Below, one piece after another: positions 46,212-55,880 of a DNA stretch of 64,000 bases. The stretch's first letter is position 1. The number at the start of each line of letters is the position of its first letter. A program made the translations under genes and the position numbers. The stretch is from positions 1 through 64,000 of the forward strand of contig ONII01000008.1 of the NCBI GenBank assembly GCA_900317845.1, written 5' to 3'. The stretch is from an uncultured Bacteroidales bacterium. Its GTDB lineage: Bacteria > Bacteroidota > Bacteroidia > Bacteroidales > UBA932. The notes under the pieces were generated by a model. That model was not told the origin of the DNA. It was given only the letters and a program-made list of their open reading frames with translations, and made no database searches.

Positions 46212-48101
46212 TTATTCAATGGTGACTTTACGAAGAGTATAACGCCAGTCAAAGAAATAGAACACCTTGCTGTTCTCCGGATCGAAGATGATATCCTGCG
46301 GCGTATTTGTTATTTGACAAGTAGGACCTAAGGCTGTTGTATAAGAAGATCCACCACCAAGAATAGTCGTCACCGTGGCATCTGACCATCCGGAGGCCCC
46401 CTTGGTGATACGGCGGACGGCATAACTGTCAACCATATAAAGAGCGCCGTCAGGGCCCAGCACGATACCGTTCATATTGGAAGAGAACGTTGCATTGGCA
46501 GGGGCGCCGTCATAGGTGACAGCCCAAGATGTAGCCTTGACAGCCTTTCCGATAGTGGTAACAACGCTACCGTCCGGTGCAATGACATAAATCTTATAAG
46601 CAGAGCCAGATGTGCCTTTTGAACTACCCACAGTGACAATGGCGTTACCATCCCCATCGAAGACCAAAGCGATAGGCCAGTTGGTATCATCTCCATGATC
46701 CAGCGTGGAGAAATCGAAGAACTCTGATTTCGTACCCGTCGGGCCGCCGGTGAATTTATAAATCTTGGAATCATTACGGCTGGCGACATAGGCATCGTCA
46801 CCCTTGAAACGGATGCACATAGGGCTGTTGCCGACAGAAGAGGTAACGGTAGCCACTTCATTGGTCGAAGGATTCCATGTACGGATCTGAGCATTTCCTT
46901 TATCAATGAAGTAGAACATGCCATCCTTCATACAGCCCTGCCAAGGTGCGCTGCCGCCCAGAGTTACTGCAGAAGTAACGTCCTTGGTACTCTTGTTAAA
47001 CTTCCTGAGCACCTTACTTCCGTTGGACTCCGTCAGCAATAAATTGGTATTATCCAGCCAGGCAAGGCCGCGTACTTGATTCAGTTTGGCGGCGGTCCCC
47101 GTGCCATTTACAGTGCCATTGGATCCATCCGTTCCTGCCACGACTTCCACTCTGTACTTCGTCAGCGTCCTGACCGGCATGGGTTTGATGTGACCACGCT
47201 CGATGATCACGTTCTCTGCATAGAAACCGGCGCCGGGGACCATCGTTCCATCGGCAAAGATCATTCTCACTTCCAGTCTGGGATAAATGTGATTACCGGA
47301 GCCGTCTGTCTCGGGACCCACCGGAAGCGGGACGTATACAACGAGACCGTCATCGGAAGCACGCTGGGCAGCGGTTGCAGAAGCGATATTCTCAGTAATG
47401 GAATATTCATCCGTATGAGCATACGCCTGAACATAAGGCGTTTCCGTACCAAAACCTCCCTGGGCCGTTTCCCAGTTGATGGTCTTGTTCATCGTCCGGC
47501 AAATTTTGTATGTCTTCTTTCCTTCACCCAAGAGCGTCGCATCCGTTACCGGAGCAGTTACCACCACTTTGGCAGCCTTGGGGGGCACGTTCTTGAAAGT
47601 GAGTTTCAGGACACCACCCAGGTGTTTGAACTCCAGGGGTTGTCCGGACTCCACTTTGGCCAGCATGGGAGCTTCCACATTGCCGTCAAACCAAGTGTAA
47701 GAATCCTTCAGAACCAGCTTAAGAGAGCCATCCTCTTCGCAGGGATACTTGGTGGTCCCAGTAGTGTTGACTTTGGCAGGATAATAGGCGAAAGAGTTAT
47801 TTCCGTATACTATCACATCTTCGGAAGCATTGGAAAAAGTAGCACTTCCAGCCGTATCATCCCCCTTATATGTAAATGTGGAGAATCCATTTGCATTGTT
47901 GCTTCGGACAACCATGTTGTCGTTCTTCTTCCACATGAACACACCTCCGACAAAAGCTGTTTTCGTTGCATCATCATCGGAGATAGTAGCCGTGAGGCTC
48001 TGGACGGGAGCCTTCTGGTTTTCCGGGAAATCCTGTACCTTACTGCAGGAAATGGCAGAAATGCCCAAAACGACAAGGGCAAAATTCTTGATTCTTTTCA
48101 T
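46212..48101 (-). CDS. Fimbrillin-like lipoprotein with NHL-type beta-propeller
   Basis: 629 residues from the ATG at 48101, chosen because MKRIKNFALVVLGISAISC is a lipoprotein signal (Cys19). Residues about 35-320 match the fimbrillin-like domain (ATKTAFVGGVFMWKKNDNMVV, FAYYPAK, GGVLKLTF). From about 325 there are NHL-like blades (KLNQVRGLAWLDN, WPIALVFDGDGNAIVTVG, MNGIVLGPDGALYMVD, TPQDIIFDPENSKVFYF) forming a beta-propeller. NHL propellers here probably bind substrate or partner proteins. The gene sits in the middle of locus 2 behind a small ORF and ahead of the internal hairpin. Confidence 0.82.
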   Translation of the reverse strand: MKRIKNFALVVLGISAISCSKVQDFPENQKAPVQSLTATISDDDATKTAFVGGVFMWKKNDNMVVRSNNANGFSTFTYKGDDTAGSATFSNASEDVIVYGNNSFAYYPAKVNTTGTTKYPCEEDGSLKLVLKDSYTWFDGNVEAPMLAKVESGQPLEFKHLGGVLKLTFKNVPPKAAKVVVTAPVTDATLLGEGKKTYKICRTMNKTINWETAQGGFGTETPYVQAYAHTDEYSITENIASATAAQRASDDGLVVYVPLPVGPETDGSGNHIYPRLEVRMIFADGTMVPGAGFYAENVIIERGHIKPMPVRTLTKYRVEVVAGTDGSNGTVNGTGTAAKLNQVRGLAWLDNTNLLLTESNGSKVLRKFNKSTKDVTSAVTLGGSAPWQGCMKDGMFYFIDKGNAQIRTWNPSTNEVATVTSSVGNSPMCIRFKGDDAYVASRNDSKIYKFTGGPTGTKSEFFDFSTLDHGDDTNWPIALVFDGDGNAIVTVGSSKGTSGSAYKIYVIAPDGSVVTTIGKAVKATSWAVTYDGAPANATFSSNMNGIVLGPDGALYMVDSYAVRRITKGASGWSDATVTTILGGGSSYTTALGPTCQITNTPQDIIFDPENSKVFYFFDWRYTLRKVTIE

Positions 48102-48118
48102 TGTGCGTCCTCCCATCA

Positions 48119-48274
48119 TTACAATAACCCTTCCCACAGGCCTTCAGTGTCAATGACAAAGCCTTCCAGACCCTGAGTCTCATCGGAAGTCAGGTCTGAG
48201 GCGCAGATCAGTTGTTCCTGCTGCAGCTCTATCTGCTGAGAAAGAGGCTGCTCATATAATTCTTTCTTTTTCAT
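48119..48274 (-). CDS. Small peptide gene (51 aa) before the fimbrillin/NHL lipoprotein
   Basis: Starts MKKKELYEQPLSQQIEL and ends DTEGLWEGLL; the stop is 17 bases before the lipoprotein ATG. It shares the MK-x-x-x-Y-x-x-P start, alternating hydrophobic middle and acidic, Trp-containing end with the short frames of locus 1. It lacks a signal peptide. Function unknown; conserved placement in front of a fimbrillin-like gene in both loci is the main evidence that it is real. Confidence 0.6.
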   Translation of the reverse strand: MKKKELYEQPLSQQIELQQEQLICASDLTSDETQGLEGFVIDTEGLWEGLL

Positions 48275-48295
48275 GGGTATTGAGTTATTAGTTGG

Positions 48296-50929
48296 TTATT
48301 TCAATGTAAAATCCACCATCAGCGGCCAGTGGTCGGAGGGGAAATACCCGTTATATTTATCGTCGATCACTTTGTATTTCAAGACATCCATATTGCCCTT
48401 GAAATACAGATAATCAATGCGGTGATACCACTTGCTGCGCTGTTCATCATCATAGCTGTACGCATTGTAGGTTGCAACAGGGCCCTCTTTTACGCCCAGG
48501 TCTGCACTGCGATAATATGAATCGGTGAGTTGGGATTTGAACCAGTCGACATGAGCAGATTCCGTAGTACTGCTGTTCATATCCCCACCGAGAATTACAG
48601 CGAAGTTTCCATCGGCATTCAGCGAAGCAATCCGGTTGCAGATGAGTTCGGCAGACTTGGTTCTGATGGTGACGGCCTCTTCCTCAGAGATAGAAGTCCC
48701 GGAGCTTTTCACCTCCAAGTGCGTATTCAAATACAGCACTTTGTAACCCGATGCACGGTCTTCCAGTTTCACCCATTGGCAAAGGCGCTTGCGGCCGGGA
48801 TCAGTGGACACCCATCCCGGATATGGCGAGCTGGGTACATCCGGCGTTGATGACAGATAGAAACAGCCTTTACCCAGTTCAACGAATTTTGCCGTATTCC
48901 ATGCGAGGCAAGGCTCCTCCGGCGTTTCGAAGAAGGTGTATTCCGGAAGATTGGCTTTCAGATATGTCCTCTGGGCCGGACGGCTCTCCTGGAAACCGAC
49001 AACCTCGAATCCATAGTCCTTGATGAGCTGCACTACACCCGTACGCCGGGAAGTCCAGCTTCGCTCTTCGGTATCCTTATCGGTTTCAAAGCGGATATTG
49101 AAAGTCGCGGCGCGGATCTTGGGACTTGAAGGAACGACAGGCGTTTCTGTATTACCCAGATAGAGTTCCCGGATTTGGCCCAGTCCCTGATCGGTAATAT
49201 ACAATACCGTCCCTGTACTGTTCAGAAGGAGACCGCCCAACTGGCGGAACGTGGCACTGGTTCCTACGCCATCGGTACCGGGAGTACTGGCAGCACACTG
49301 GGAGCCGCCCGCCACAGTTGTCACGACAGCATCGGCATAGCCGGAGGCTCCTTTCCGGATACGACGGATTTTGTACGAATCGGCCACATAGATATCACCG
49401 TTGGGTGCAATGGCAAGATCGGCCAGGTTGGCAGAGAATTTAGCGGTTAGCGGAGATCCTGCCGTTCCGTCATCAAAGGCTTTTGCATTCAGAATACCGG
49501 CGACAGCCTCAAAAGAACCCGTAGTAGGATTCACTTTGATTAACTGGCAACCATTTGTAACTACCATCAGATTGCCGTCGGCATCGAAGGCCATGGCATT
49601 GGGCCATTTCCCCAGGTTTACCGTAAGTGAAGGAGAAGCCGTAAAATCGCCTCCGGAATACTTGTAAATCGTATTCAAGTCACGGACGGCCACCCAGCCA
49701 TTTCCTTCGCCGTCAAAAGCCACATCCATCACACTCTTTCCGCTCCAACCCGTCTGGGCAGCAATCTGTGTGATTGCCTTGGTATCCGGATTAAAGGTAT
49801 AAACCTTTGCCTTGGCTTTCTCTGCGAACCATACCAGCCCGTCTTTTGCGACGCCCAGCCAGGGGACATGACTGGCATCACCGTATGTATACGGATCGGA
49901 CAGTGTCCCGGTCTCCACATCCCAGATTCGGACGGTCTGCGCCTGCTCCAGCACGAAGGCCTTTTTATCCGGAACAATCCATCCCAATCCACGGACGGCA
50001 CCCAGGACGGCATCGGCTTTATCCCCGCCCTTTTTGCTGCCAACCGCGTTGGTAACCGTACCGTTTCCAAATAGGGTAGTCACCTGCCCCGGGGTCTTCA
50101 GCTCCGGATAATCCAACTCATGCATGGGCTTGATGGTCGCCCGTTCAATCCTGATATCCGTTGCCTCAACCATGGTCCCCGAAATGAGATTTCCGGAACC
50201 GTCCACCAGATAAGCCTTAATCTTCGGATAGACATGCCCGTTGCCGGGGCCTACCGGAAGCGGAACATAGAAGACCTTGGCCGATGAAGAGCCGGGTGTA
50301 AAGGACAGGCCGATGCAACCGTCCTCCCCCGCCACTGCCTGGACGAAAGGTTTTTCCAGGACGAAACGTCCTTCCCATCCCTGGACTGGCAGGTTTTCCG
50401 TAATCGCATAACCGGGGGTACATACAATCAGACGGGCCGCTGCAGAAGGGATGTTGGTCAAAGACACTTTGAGTACTCCACCCAGGTGCGAGAAGGCCAG
50501 CTTCTGTCCGGTCAGGACAGGCGCCATCATGGGAGCCTCCACATTTCCGTCGGACCAATAATACTGGTCTTTCAAGGTCAAGGTGAGCGTACTTCCTATC
50601 TGATGGATATTCCCAGCGGCCAAAGAAGGATACAAGGCATAACCCGCTTCACCGAATACAATGGAGGAAGAAGGAGATTCCGTCTGTGAGAAGACAGCCG
50701 CTCCGCTTGTGTTTGCTCCACCGTATCGCATGTCCAGCGTCGATCCATCCTGCAGTGCCACACGGATACGGTCACCAGTGCGCCACTGGAACACCGCACC
50801 GTCAAAACCGGTTTTCGTAACAGCTTCTGAGAATACGGCCGTCAGCTCCACTTTTGAATCCTGTACAAGCGGTTCGCCGTGACATGACGCCAGCAGCAAT
50901 ATGGGAAGCAGATAGAAAAAACGTTTCAT
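48296..50929 (-). CDS. Fimbrillin-like/NHL/EEP triple-domain lipoprotein
   Basis: 877 residues, lipobox LLASC (Cys16). Fimbrillin-like domain about 20-275 (VTKTGFDGAVFQWRTGDRI, YALYPS, GGVLKVSL); NHL propeller about 285-600 (AVRGLGWIVPDKK, WPNAMAFDADGNLMVV, LADLAIAPNGDIYVAD); EEP domain 604-877 with AATFNIRF, GFQES, YLNTHLEV, GDMNSS and FPSDHWPL. All catalytic positions are kept. The EEP part belongs to a different subgroup from the IQNGMW enzymes of this window and resembles bacterial phosphatase-type members. It looks like a surface enzyme carrying its own binding propeller; two bases separate it from the EEP gene upstream. Confidence 0.85.
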   Translation of the reverse strand: MKRFFYLLPILLLASCHGEPLVQDSKVELTAVFSEAVTKTGFDGAVFQWRTGDRIRVALQDGSTLDMRYGGANTSGAAVFSQTESPSSSIVFGEAGYALYPSLAAGNIHQIGSTLTLTLKDQYYWSDGNVEAPMMAPVLTGQKLAFSHLGGVLKVSLTNIPSAAARLIVCTPGYAITENLPVQGWEGRFVLEKPFVQAVAGEDGCIGLSFTPGSSSAKVFYVPLPVGPGNGHVYPKIKAYLVDGSGNLISGTMVEATDIRIERATIKPMHELDYPELKTPGQVTTLFGNGTVTNAVGSKKGGDKADAVLGAVRGLGWIVPDKKAFVLEQAQTVRIWDVETGTLSDPYTYGDASHVPWLGVAKDGLVWFAEKAKAKVYTFNPDTKAITQIAAQTGWSGKSVMDVAFDGEGNGWVAVRDLNTIYKYSGGDFTASPSLTVNLGKWPNAMAFDADGNLMVVTNGCQLIKVNPTTGSFEAVAGILNAKAFDDGTAGSPLTAKFSANLADLAIAPNGDIYVADSYKIRRIRKGASGYADAVVTTVAGGSQCAASTPGTDGVGTSATFRQLGGLLLNSTGTVLYITDQGLGQIRELYLGNTETPVVPSSPKIRAATFNIRFETDKDTEERSWTSRRTGVVQLIKDYGFEVVGFQESRPAQRTYLKANLPEYTFFETPEEPCLAWNTAKFVELGKGCFYLSSTPDVPSSPYPGWVSTDPGRKRLCQWVKLEDRASGYKVLYLNTHLEVKSSGTSISEEEAVTIRTKSAELICNRIASLNADGNFAVILGGDMNSSTTESAHVDWFKSQLTDSYYRSADLGVKEGPVATYNAYSYDDEQRSKWYHRIDYLYFKGNMDVLKYKVIDDKYNGYFPSDHWPLMVDFTLK

Positions 50930-50931
50930 AA

Positions 50932-51879
50932 TCAGAATTCAAAGTCCACTATGATAGGCATATGGTCGGAGGGATGGCAGAAGCCCCTGATATTGGCATC
51001 GCGAACCGGCTTTGTGTACCCGTCACCCACAATCCGTGCATCCGTTATCGTGGGGAACAAATCCGGCGTGCAGAAAACGTAATCGTAACGGGTATTGTCG
51101 ACGGTAGAGATTATCACATCCTCCGGATTCCAGCGTTTGATGATATCCCAGTACGGAGTATGGTCATGCATGTAATCCTGCGCCTGGAATTTCGGATCAT
51201 CGGCAGGAAGACCGTAAAGAGCATTGTCTGTACGGGAAAGGGAATTGAAATCTCCCATCATGAGCCAGTTTCCTTCCGTCGCATTTCCAATCGTGTGCTT
51301 GCAAACGTACTCCACTTCCATCTTGCGATAGGCATCTCCGCCATGGGCAGCCGTGGAGGCTTCCTGGTCCTCTGCACCGAAAGCGTAGGGATGAGGCCAG
51401 GTATGCAGAGCAACGATATTGAGCACGCGTTTTCCGGCCTGGACCTGGGCCCAGAGAGCGCCGTGCGAGACCACGCTGTCAGGTTCGGCACCGACCATCT
51501 GTGCCATTCCATGTATAGGGGTCCTGGAAGTGACCACCTGCGGATAATTATCCCGCATGCCGCCCACATACACGTATTTGTGGCCATAGCGGGCTGCCAG
51601 TTCCGGCCAGTGGTCCACCAGATACTTCTGCTCCACAGGCATTTTGTCACGTGTCCCGTCATAATAGATGGTTCGCGCTTCGCACCAGACACAGACATCC
51701 GGATTCTGGGCTTTTACCCAATCCACAAAACTGTTGTAATTCTCTCCCTGCCCCGACCACATTCCATTCTGGATATTCCAGAAGAGAAGACGGAAAGGTT
51801 CCCCGGCCTTCTGCCGGGGACCTATCTGACTGCATGCCGCAAGCATCAGGGTCGCGGCCAAAACAAGGACTCTTTTCAT
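50932..51879 (-). CDS. EEP-family phosphoesterase lipoprotein, locus 2
   Basis: 315 residues with lipobox LAAC (Cys16). EEP motifs: LLFWNIQNGMWSGQGENY (Asn35), VWCEART (Glu67), VALHTWPHP, MGDFNSLS and HPSDHMPII. It parallels the EEP of locus 1 at 14395 in length and in the sequence around every motif, so it is a paralogue. Probable role: hydrolysis of a phosphate ester or diester in the imported substrate on the periplasmic or outer face. Its ATG overlaps the IPT/TIG gene stop by four bases. Confidence 0.88.
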   Translation of the reverse strand: MKRVLVLAATLMLAACSQIGPRQKAGEPFRLLFWNIQNGMWSGQGENYNSFVDWVKAQNPDVCVWCEARTIYYDGTRDKMPVEQKYLVDHWPELAARYGHKYVYVGGMRDNYPQVVTSRTPIHGMAQMVGAEPDSVVSHGALWAQVQAGKRVLNIVALHTWPHPYAFGAEDQEASTAAHGGDAYRKMEVEYVCKHTIGNATEGNWLMMGDFNSLSRTDNALYGLPADDPKFQAQDYMHDHTPYWDIIKRWNPEDVIISTVDNTRYDYVFCTPDLFPTITDARIVGDGYTKPVRDANIRGFCHPSDHMPIIVDFEF

Positions 51880-53120
51880 CGGATGCTCACTTTACGGATC
51901 AGGCAGTTCTGGGAATCGCAGATGTAGAGGGTACTCTCATCGTACACCAGGATGCCGTCCACTTCGTTGAACTTGGCATTGAGGCCTTTTCCATCGGCAT
52001 ATCCCTTGGTGCCGCCCAAAATGGTTTCAACCGTACCCTTGGAGTAGTCGCCATTCTCGTCCGGAGTAAGTTTCCGCACACAATGATATGCAGCATCGCC
52101 CACATAGATGGTGCCGTCGGGAGCGATGTCGAATCCCTGGCAGGAGCGTACCGTAGCCTTTAGTGGATCGCCGTCTCCGTCGTCCTTCTCGTCTTTTTTC
52201 TCGCCCGTACCCATAATCACAGTCTGAGTACCGTCGGGAGCTACAGAAACCAGTTTATAACCATTCCAGAGAGCTGCAATCAGATTCCCCTTGGGATCGA
52301 AGCCGATGAAAGAAGGACCGCCCGTTTCAAATGTGGCGTATTCACTCTTTTCCATGGTCCCGGCGGCAAACTTGTACACTTTCTGTGCATTGCGGCAAGG
52401 AACATAGATATTTCCGGAAGCATCGATGGCCACGTTCATCGGGTTATTCAGACCGGAAGCCATCACTTCGTTTTTCTTCGTGCCCGGATTGAAGCGATAC
52501 AGTTTGCCTTTCGCCTTATCGTTGTACCAATAATTACCCTGGGCATCGAATGCGCCCTGCCATATGGCAGCGCCGCTTTCGTCAACAGATGCTTCACTGG
52601 TCACAGTCATATCGGGAGCGATGTGACGGATCTTGTTCCCGCCACGGTCCGTGAACCAAAGCGTTCCATCGGCAGCCTTGTTAATGCCTGTGGGCATATA
52701 AGTGGCAGCTCCGGTACCCACGCCATCGATGCACTTGCGTACGCCCTGCTGGCCCACGATCGTAGAAACCAGGTACTCGTGGTCGGGAATCTTCAGGTAA
52801 TTGAACTGGACACCCTCGGCCTTGCCGGCAGGGGCTTCCACCGAGAACTCGTATTGGCCGGGCTCATGGTCGGGAAGGATGACCAGCAAACGGTTGGAAT
52901 AGGCTTCCAATACCCTGGCACGTTCTCCGCCCAGCATCACGATGTTCTTTTCGGGATCGGTGGAGAAATTGTTGCCCAAAAGGGTGACCAAATCTCCCGG
53001 ATATCCATTCTTGGGATCTACCGATACCAAGCGGACGTCCGTAACGCGAGCCACGTAAGAATTCTTATGGCAGGCTGTCATCAAAAGCAGCGGAAGCAGA
53101 AAATATAGGATCTTTTTCAT
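51876..53120 (-). CDS. IPT/TIG-NHL lipoprotein, one TIG domain
   Basis: 414 residues, lipobox MTAC (Cys17). One IPT/TIG immunoglobulin-like domain (about 28-110; VDPKNGYPGDLVTLLGNNF) followed by an NHL-like propeller (about 115-414) with TGINKAADGTLWFTD, PMNVAIDASGNIYVP, CQGFDIAPDGTIYVGD and DGILVYDESTLYICD. TIG proteins placed after SusD commonly act as surface glycan-binding proteins. It is a shorter relative of the neighbouring 596-residue protein, probably by duplication. Confidence 0.87.
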   Translation of the reverse strand: MKKILYFLLPLLLMTACHKNSYVARVTDVRLVSVDPKNGYPGDLVTLLGNNFSTDPEKNIVMLGGERARVLEAYSNRLLVILPDHEPGQYEFSVEAPAGKAEGVQFNYLKIPDHEYLVSTIVGQQGVRKCIDGVGTGAATYMPTGINKAADGTLWFTDRGGNKIRHIAPDMTVTSEASVDESGAAIWQGAFDAQGNYWYNDKAKGKLYRFNPGTKKNEVMASGLNNPMNVAIDASGNIYVPCRNAQKVYKFAAGTMEKSEYATFETGGPSFIGFDPKGNLIAALWNGYKLVSVAPDGTQTVIMGTGEKKDEKDDGDGDPLKATVRSCQGFDIAPDGTIYVGDAAYHCVRKLTPDENGDYSKGTVETILGGTKGYADGKGLNAKFNEVDGILVYDESTLYICDSQNCLIRKVSIR

Positions 53121-53123
53121 GGC

Positions 53124-54914
53124 TTATTCAATAACGATTTCACGAATGAGGAAAGCATTGTATTCTGTTACAATAAGGCGTTTTCCGCTGGGATCCATGC
53201 GGATTTCACCCGGAGAGTTGAACCGGGCTTCGGCGCCCTTGCCGTCTACCTTGCCGCTCTGACCTGAAGTGCCCGCCACGGTGCTGATAACAGCATCTTC
53301 GTAGCCTTTCTCGCCACGGGCTATGAGCTTGATGACCTTGAAGGAGTCATCGGCCAGATAGATATTGCCATCCTTATCCAAAGTGAGGCCGAAGAGGTTG
53401 GCTCCGAACTTGGCTGTCAGCGGTTTTCCGGGTTCGCCGGGATCATCGGCCTTGCCACTGCGGATACCGGCAATCACGAACTTGGTGCCGTCGGGTTTCA
53501 CGCCGATAATCTGGCAGCCATTGGTACTGACAATCAGGTTTCCTTCGGGATCGAATTCCATGGCAAGAGGACCGTCGTCGAAAGTAACGAAGGACTGCAA
53601 GGTGGAAAGGTCATCACCGGTAGCTTTGAAGATAGCCTTGGAGCCGTCGCGGACCAGCACATAGGCATTGCCTGCAGCATCGAACGCAACATCCATGGGG
53701 GATGTACCTGTAAACGACGCAGCGACCACCTCGGCGACATCGGTCTTATAATTATAGCGGATGATCTTGTTGTTACCCTTGCTGGCATAGTAGAACCAGT
53801 CTCCCTTCATTGCTCCGCGCCAACCGGCGTTGGAAATGGAAGTTGTTTTCTTACTCGAAGTAACATCCCATGTGTTCAGATCCATGAAACGCATGGCATT
53901 GTTGCCATTATCCAAAATGGCCAGACGGCCGTCGGACAGGAATGCGACGCCACGGGGCTGACGGAACTTGGCAACGGTAGGGCCGCCGTCCACGATAGTT
54001 ACGGCATCGGCGGCGCGGCCGGCGGTGCCGGACATGGTCTTTACCGTGTATGTATAGGTCTTGGCCACATACATGAAGACAGGGCCCTCAACGGTCTTTT
54101 CACCCACCGTGACGACAATGGGATAAGAACCCTTGGGATTCGAAGGAATCTTCACGCTGAGTTTGGTGGTGGTGGCCGACAGGACTTCGGCCGGCACGCC
54201 GTTGAAACTTACCTGGTTTTCGGCAGGAATCTCACTGAAGCAGATGCCCGCCACTTCCACGATATCACCCTCAGAGCCGGAATTGGGTGTGATGCTGAAT
54301 ACCGTCAGTTCCGGTTTCTTGTCATAAGTGAAATTAGGGCCGCTGACCGTTTCTCCATCAACGGAAACCACGAAAGGATACTGACCTTCCGGATTGTCGG
54401 GAAGAACGACCACCAAACGGGTATCGTTGGCAGAAACTATCTCGCACGGAAGATCGTTGATCTTTACGGTATTCCTCTCCTTCTTGTTGGAGAAAAGCTG
54501 TCCGCTGATGGTGATCTGGTCACCCTCGATACCGGACGCAGGAGTATAGGAGAAGATAGCCAGTTTTTCTTCCTCCACAGGTTCTGCATAGCGGAAGGTG
54601 AGGCCGGTGAGCGTTTCGCCGCCGGTAGTCACGCTGACGGCCACATTGCCCAGCTCATGTTCCGGCATCTTGAAATATATCCTGTCGATGGTGACAGAAG
54701 TCACACTGGCCTGGACGCCGTCTACGGAAACGGTGGCGGGTTCAGTGAAGCCATAGCCGGAAATCACAGCCGAAGTGCCGGGATAGCCTGCCTTGGGAAG
54801 GAGGGACAGCACCTTGGGCTTTACCACTTCGGGAGCCACAGGGTCGTGTTGGCAGGAAGCGGAGACCATTGCAGCCGCAACTGCCAATAATATGTATTTC
54901 AGACTCTTTTTCAT
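53124..54914 (-). CDS. IPT/TIG-NHL lipoprotein, three TIG domains
   Basis: 596 residues, lipobox VSASC (Cys20). Three tandem IPT/TIG domains (about 33-110, 117-203, 205-290), each opening with a Pro-x-x-Gly turn (LPKAGYPGTSAVISGYGF; TPASGIEGDQITISG; TPNSGSEGDIVEVAG) and closing in F-x-Y. An NHL-like propeller follows from about 310 (FRQPRGVAFLSDGRLAILD, PMDVAFDAAGNAYVLV, LFGLTLDKDGNIYLAD). It probably extends from the cell surface and captures the locus 2 substrate for SusCD. Confidence 0.88.
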   Translation of the reverse strand: MKKSLKYILLAVAAAMVSASCQHDPVAPEVVKPKVLSLLPKAGYPGTSAVISGYGFTEPATVSVDGVQASVTSVTIDRIYFKMPEHELGNVAVSVTTGGETLTGLTFRYAEPVEEEKLAIFSYTPASGIEGDQITISGQLFSNKKERNTVKINDLPCEIVSANDTRLVVVLPDNPEGQYPFVVSVDGETVSGPNFTYDKKPELTVFSITPNSGSEGDIVEVAGICFSEIPAENQVSFNGVPAEVLSATTTKLSVKIPSNPKGSYPIVVTVGEKTVEGPVFMYVAKTYTYTVKTMSGTAGRAADAVTIVDGGPTVAKFRQPRGVAFLSDGRLAILDNGNNAMRFMDLNTWDVTSSKKTTSISNAGWRGAMKGDWFYYASKGNNKIIRYNYKTDVAEVVAASFTGTSPMDVAFDAAGNAYVLVRDGSKAIFKATGDDLSTLQSFVTFDDGPLAMEFDPEGNLIVSTNGCQIIGVKPDGTKFVIAGIRSGKADDPGEPGKPLTAKFGANLFGLTLDKDGNIYLADDSFKVIKLIARGEKGYEDAVISTVAGTSGQSGKVDGKGAEARFNSPGEIRMDPSGKRLIVTEYNAFLIREIVIE

Positions 54915-54916
54915 AA

Positions 54917-55876
54917 TTACGGTTCATTGACGGTTACCATCCAGGTGTTGACGACAGGGCGCTGGGCACCGTCGGAAGCACGGTTGCGGAGTTGATAAAT
55001 ATTGGCCGATGGATGACGGATCACCAATTGTGCGCTGCCGCCGCCGTCCAGGTTGGAAGCCCAGCTGCAGCCCAGGCTCTTCATTATTTCACCCATCTCC
55101 CAATAAAGCATGCCGTCTGACCAGAGCGCCTGGCGGCCGTCTACGATCATAAAGAACAGGGTATTCCCGTCCTCGGTATATCCTACGACATTACGGGGAT
55201 GACGGTTGGTGGAATAACCGGAGAAGTCGCCCGGGACCTCACCGTTGCTCAGGACAATTACGCCGCTGCCTGTCACATCCCTGAGATCCGATGCCATTTG
55301 ACGGTAGGTGACGGTATCGCGGATAACCGGCTTCCCGTCGAAATCCAGGCCGAAGAAACTGATGGCCTGATCGGTCAGGGTGGGAGAATACACAAAGGTA
55401 TTCTTGAGGACACGACCGTTTCTGTGGATGGGGCCGCGGATCTTTCCGTTGGACGTATCCCAGAAGTCGGCGTTTACCACGGCGACCACGCGACGTCCGG
55501 GCTTGTCCACATATTCAATCATGTCGGAAGGGGTCTGGCGGCTGCCGATTACATAGGAATCCAAATCATACGGCATTCCCACCTTCATTTTCACGCCAGG
55601 CGTATTCAGTTTGATGCGCAGGATGAAAACGTGCTCCACTTTTGCCAGTGAAGTCTGCAGATGGATATCCGTTTCGTCCACGCCGGCAGCGATCATGAAA
55701 GTCGTGTCGGCATAGACATGACCTACCGAGGCGGCCAGTGCCACCTGTTTTCCCAATTCCGTCCTGGGGACATAGGAGGTATCCGGAATATCTTCCGGTC
55801 CGGCAGGCAGTTTCTTGCAGGCCAGGACTGACGGCAGCAGCAAGAGAGTCAGCAGTATATATGTTTTCTTCTTCAT
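54917..55876 (-). CDS. Phosphodiester glycosidase (NAGPA/DUF2233) lipoprotein, locus 2
   Basis: 319 residues from the ATG at 55876, selected because it gives a signal (MKKKTYILLTLLLLPSVLAC, Cys20); the longer frame reads through the SusD end. The catalytic domain fills the protein: VVAVVNADFWD, ISFFGLDFDGKP, GSGVIVLSNG, HPRNVVGYTEDGNTLFFMIV and SNLDGGGSAQLVI, matching the NAGPA family. Expected reaction: cutting a sugar from a phosphodiester-linked glycan. It is the enzyme-only counterpart of the BACON-GLUG-NAGPA protein of locus 1 and follows susD by four bases. Confidence 0.9.
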   Translation of the reverse strand: MKKKTYILLTLLLLPSVLACKKLPAGPEDIPDTSYVPRTELGKQVALAASVGHVYADTTFMIAAGVDETDIHLQTSLAKVEHVFILRIKLNTPGVKMKVGMPYDLDSYVIGSRQTPSDMIEYVDKPGRRVVAVVNADFWDTSNGKIRGPIHRNGRVLKNTFVYSPTLTDQAISFFGLDFDGKPVIRDTVTYRQMASDLRDVTGSGVIVLSNGEVPGDFSGYSTNRHPRNVVGYTEDGNTLFFMIVDGRQALWSDGMLYWEMGEIMKSLGCSWASNLDGGGSAQLVIRHPSANIYQLRNRASDGAQRPVVNTWMVTVNEP

Positions 55877-55880
55877 AAGG

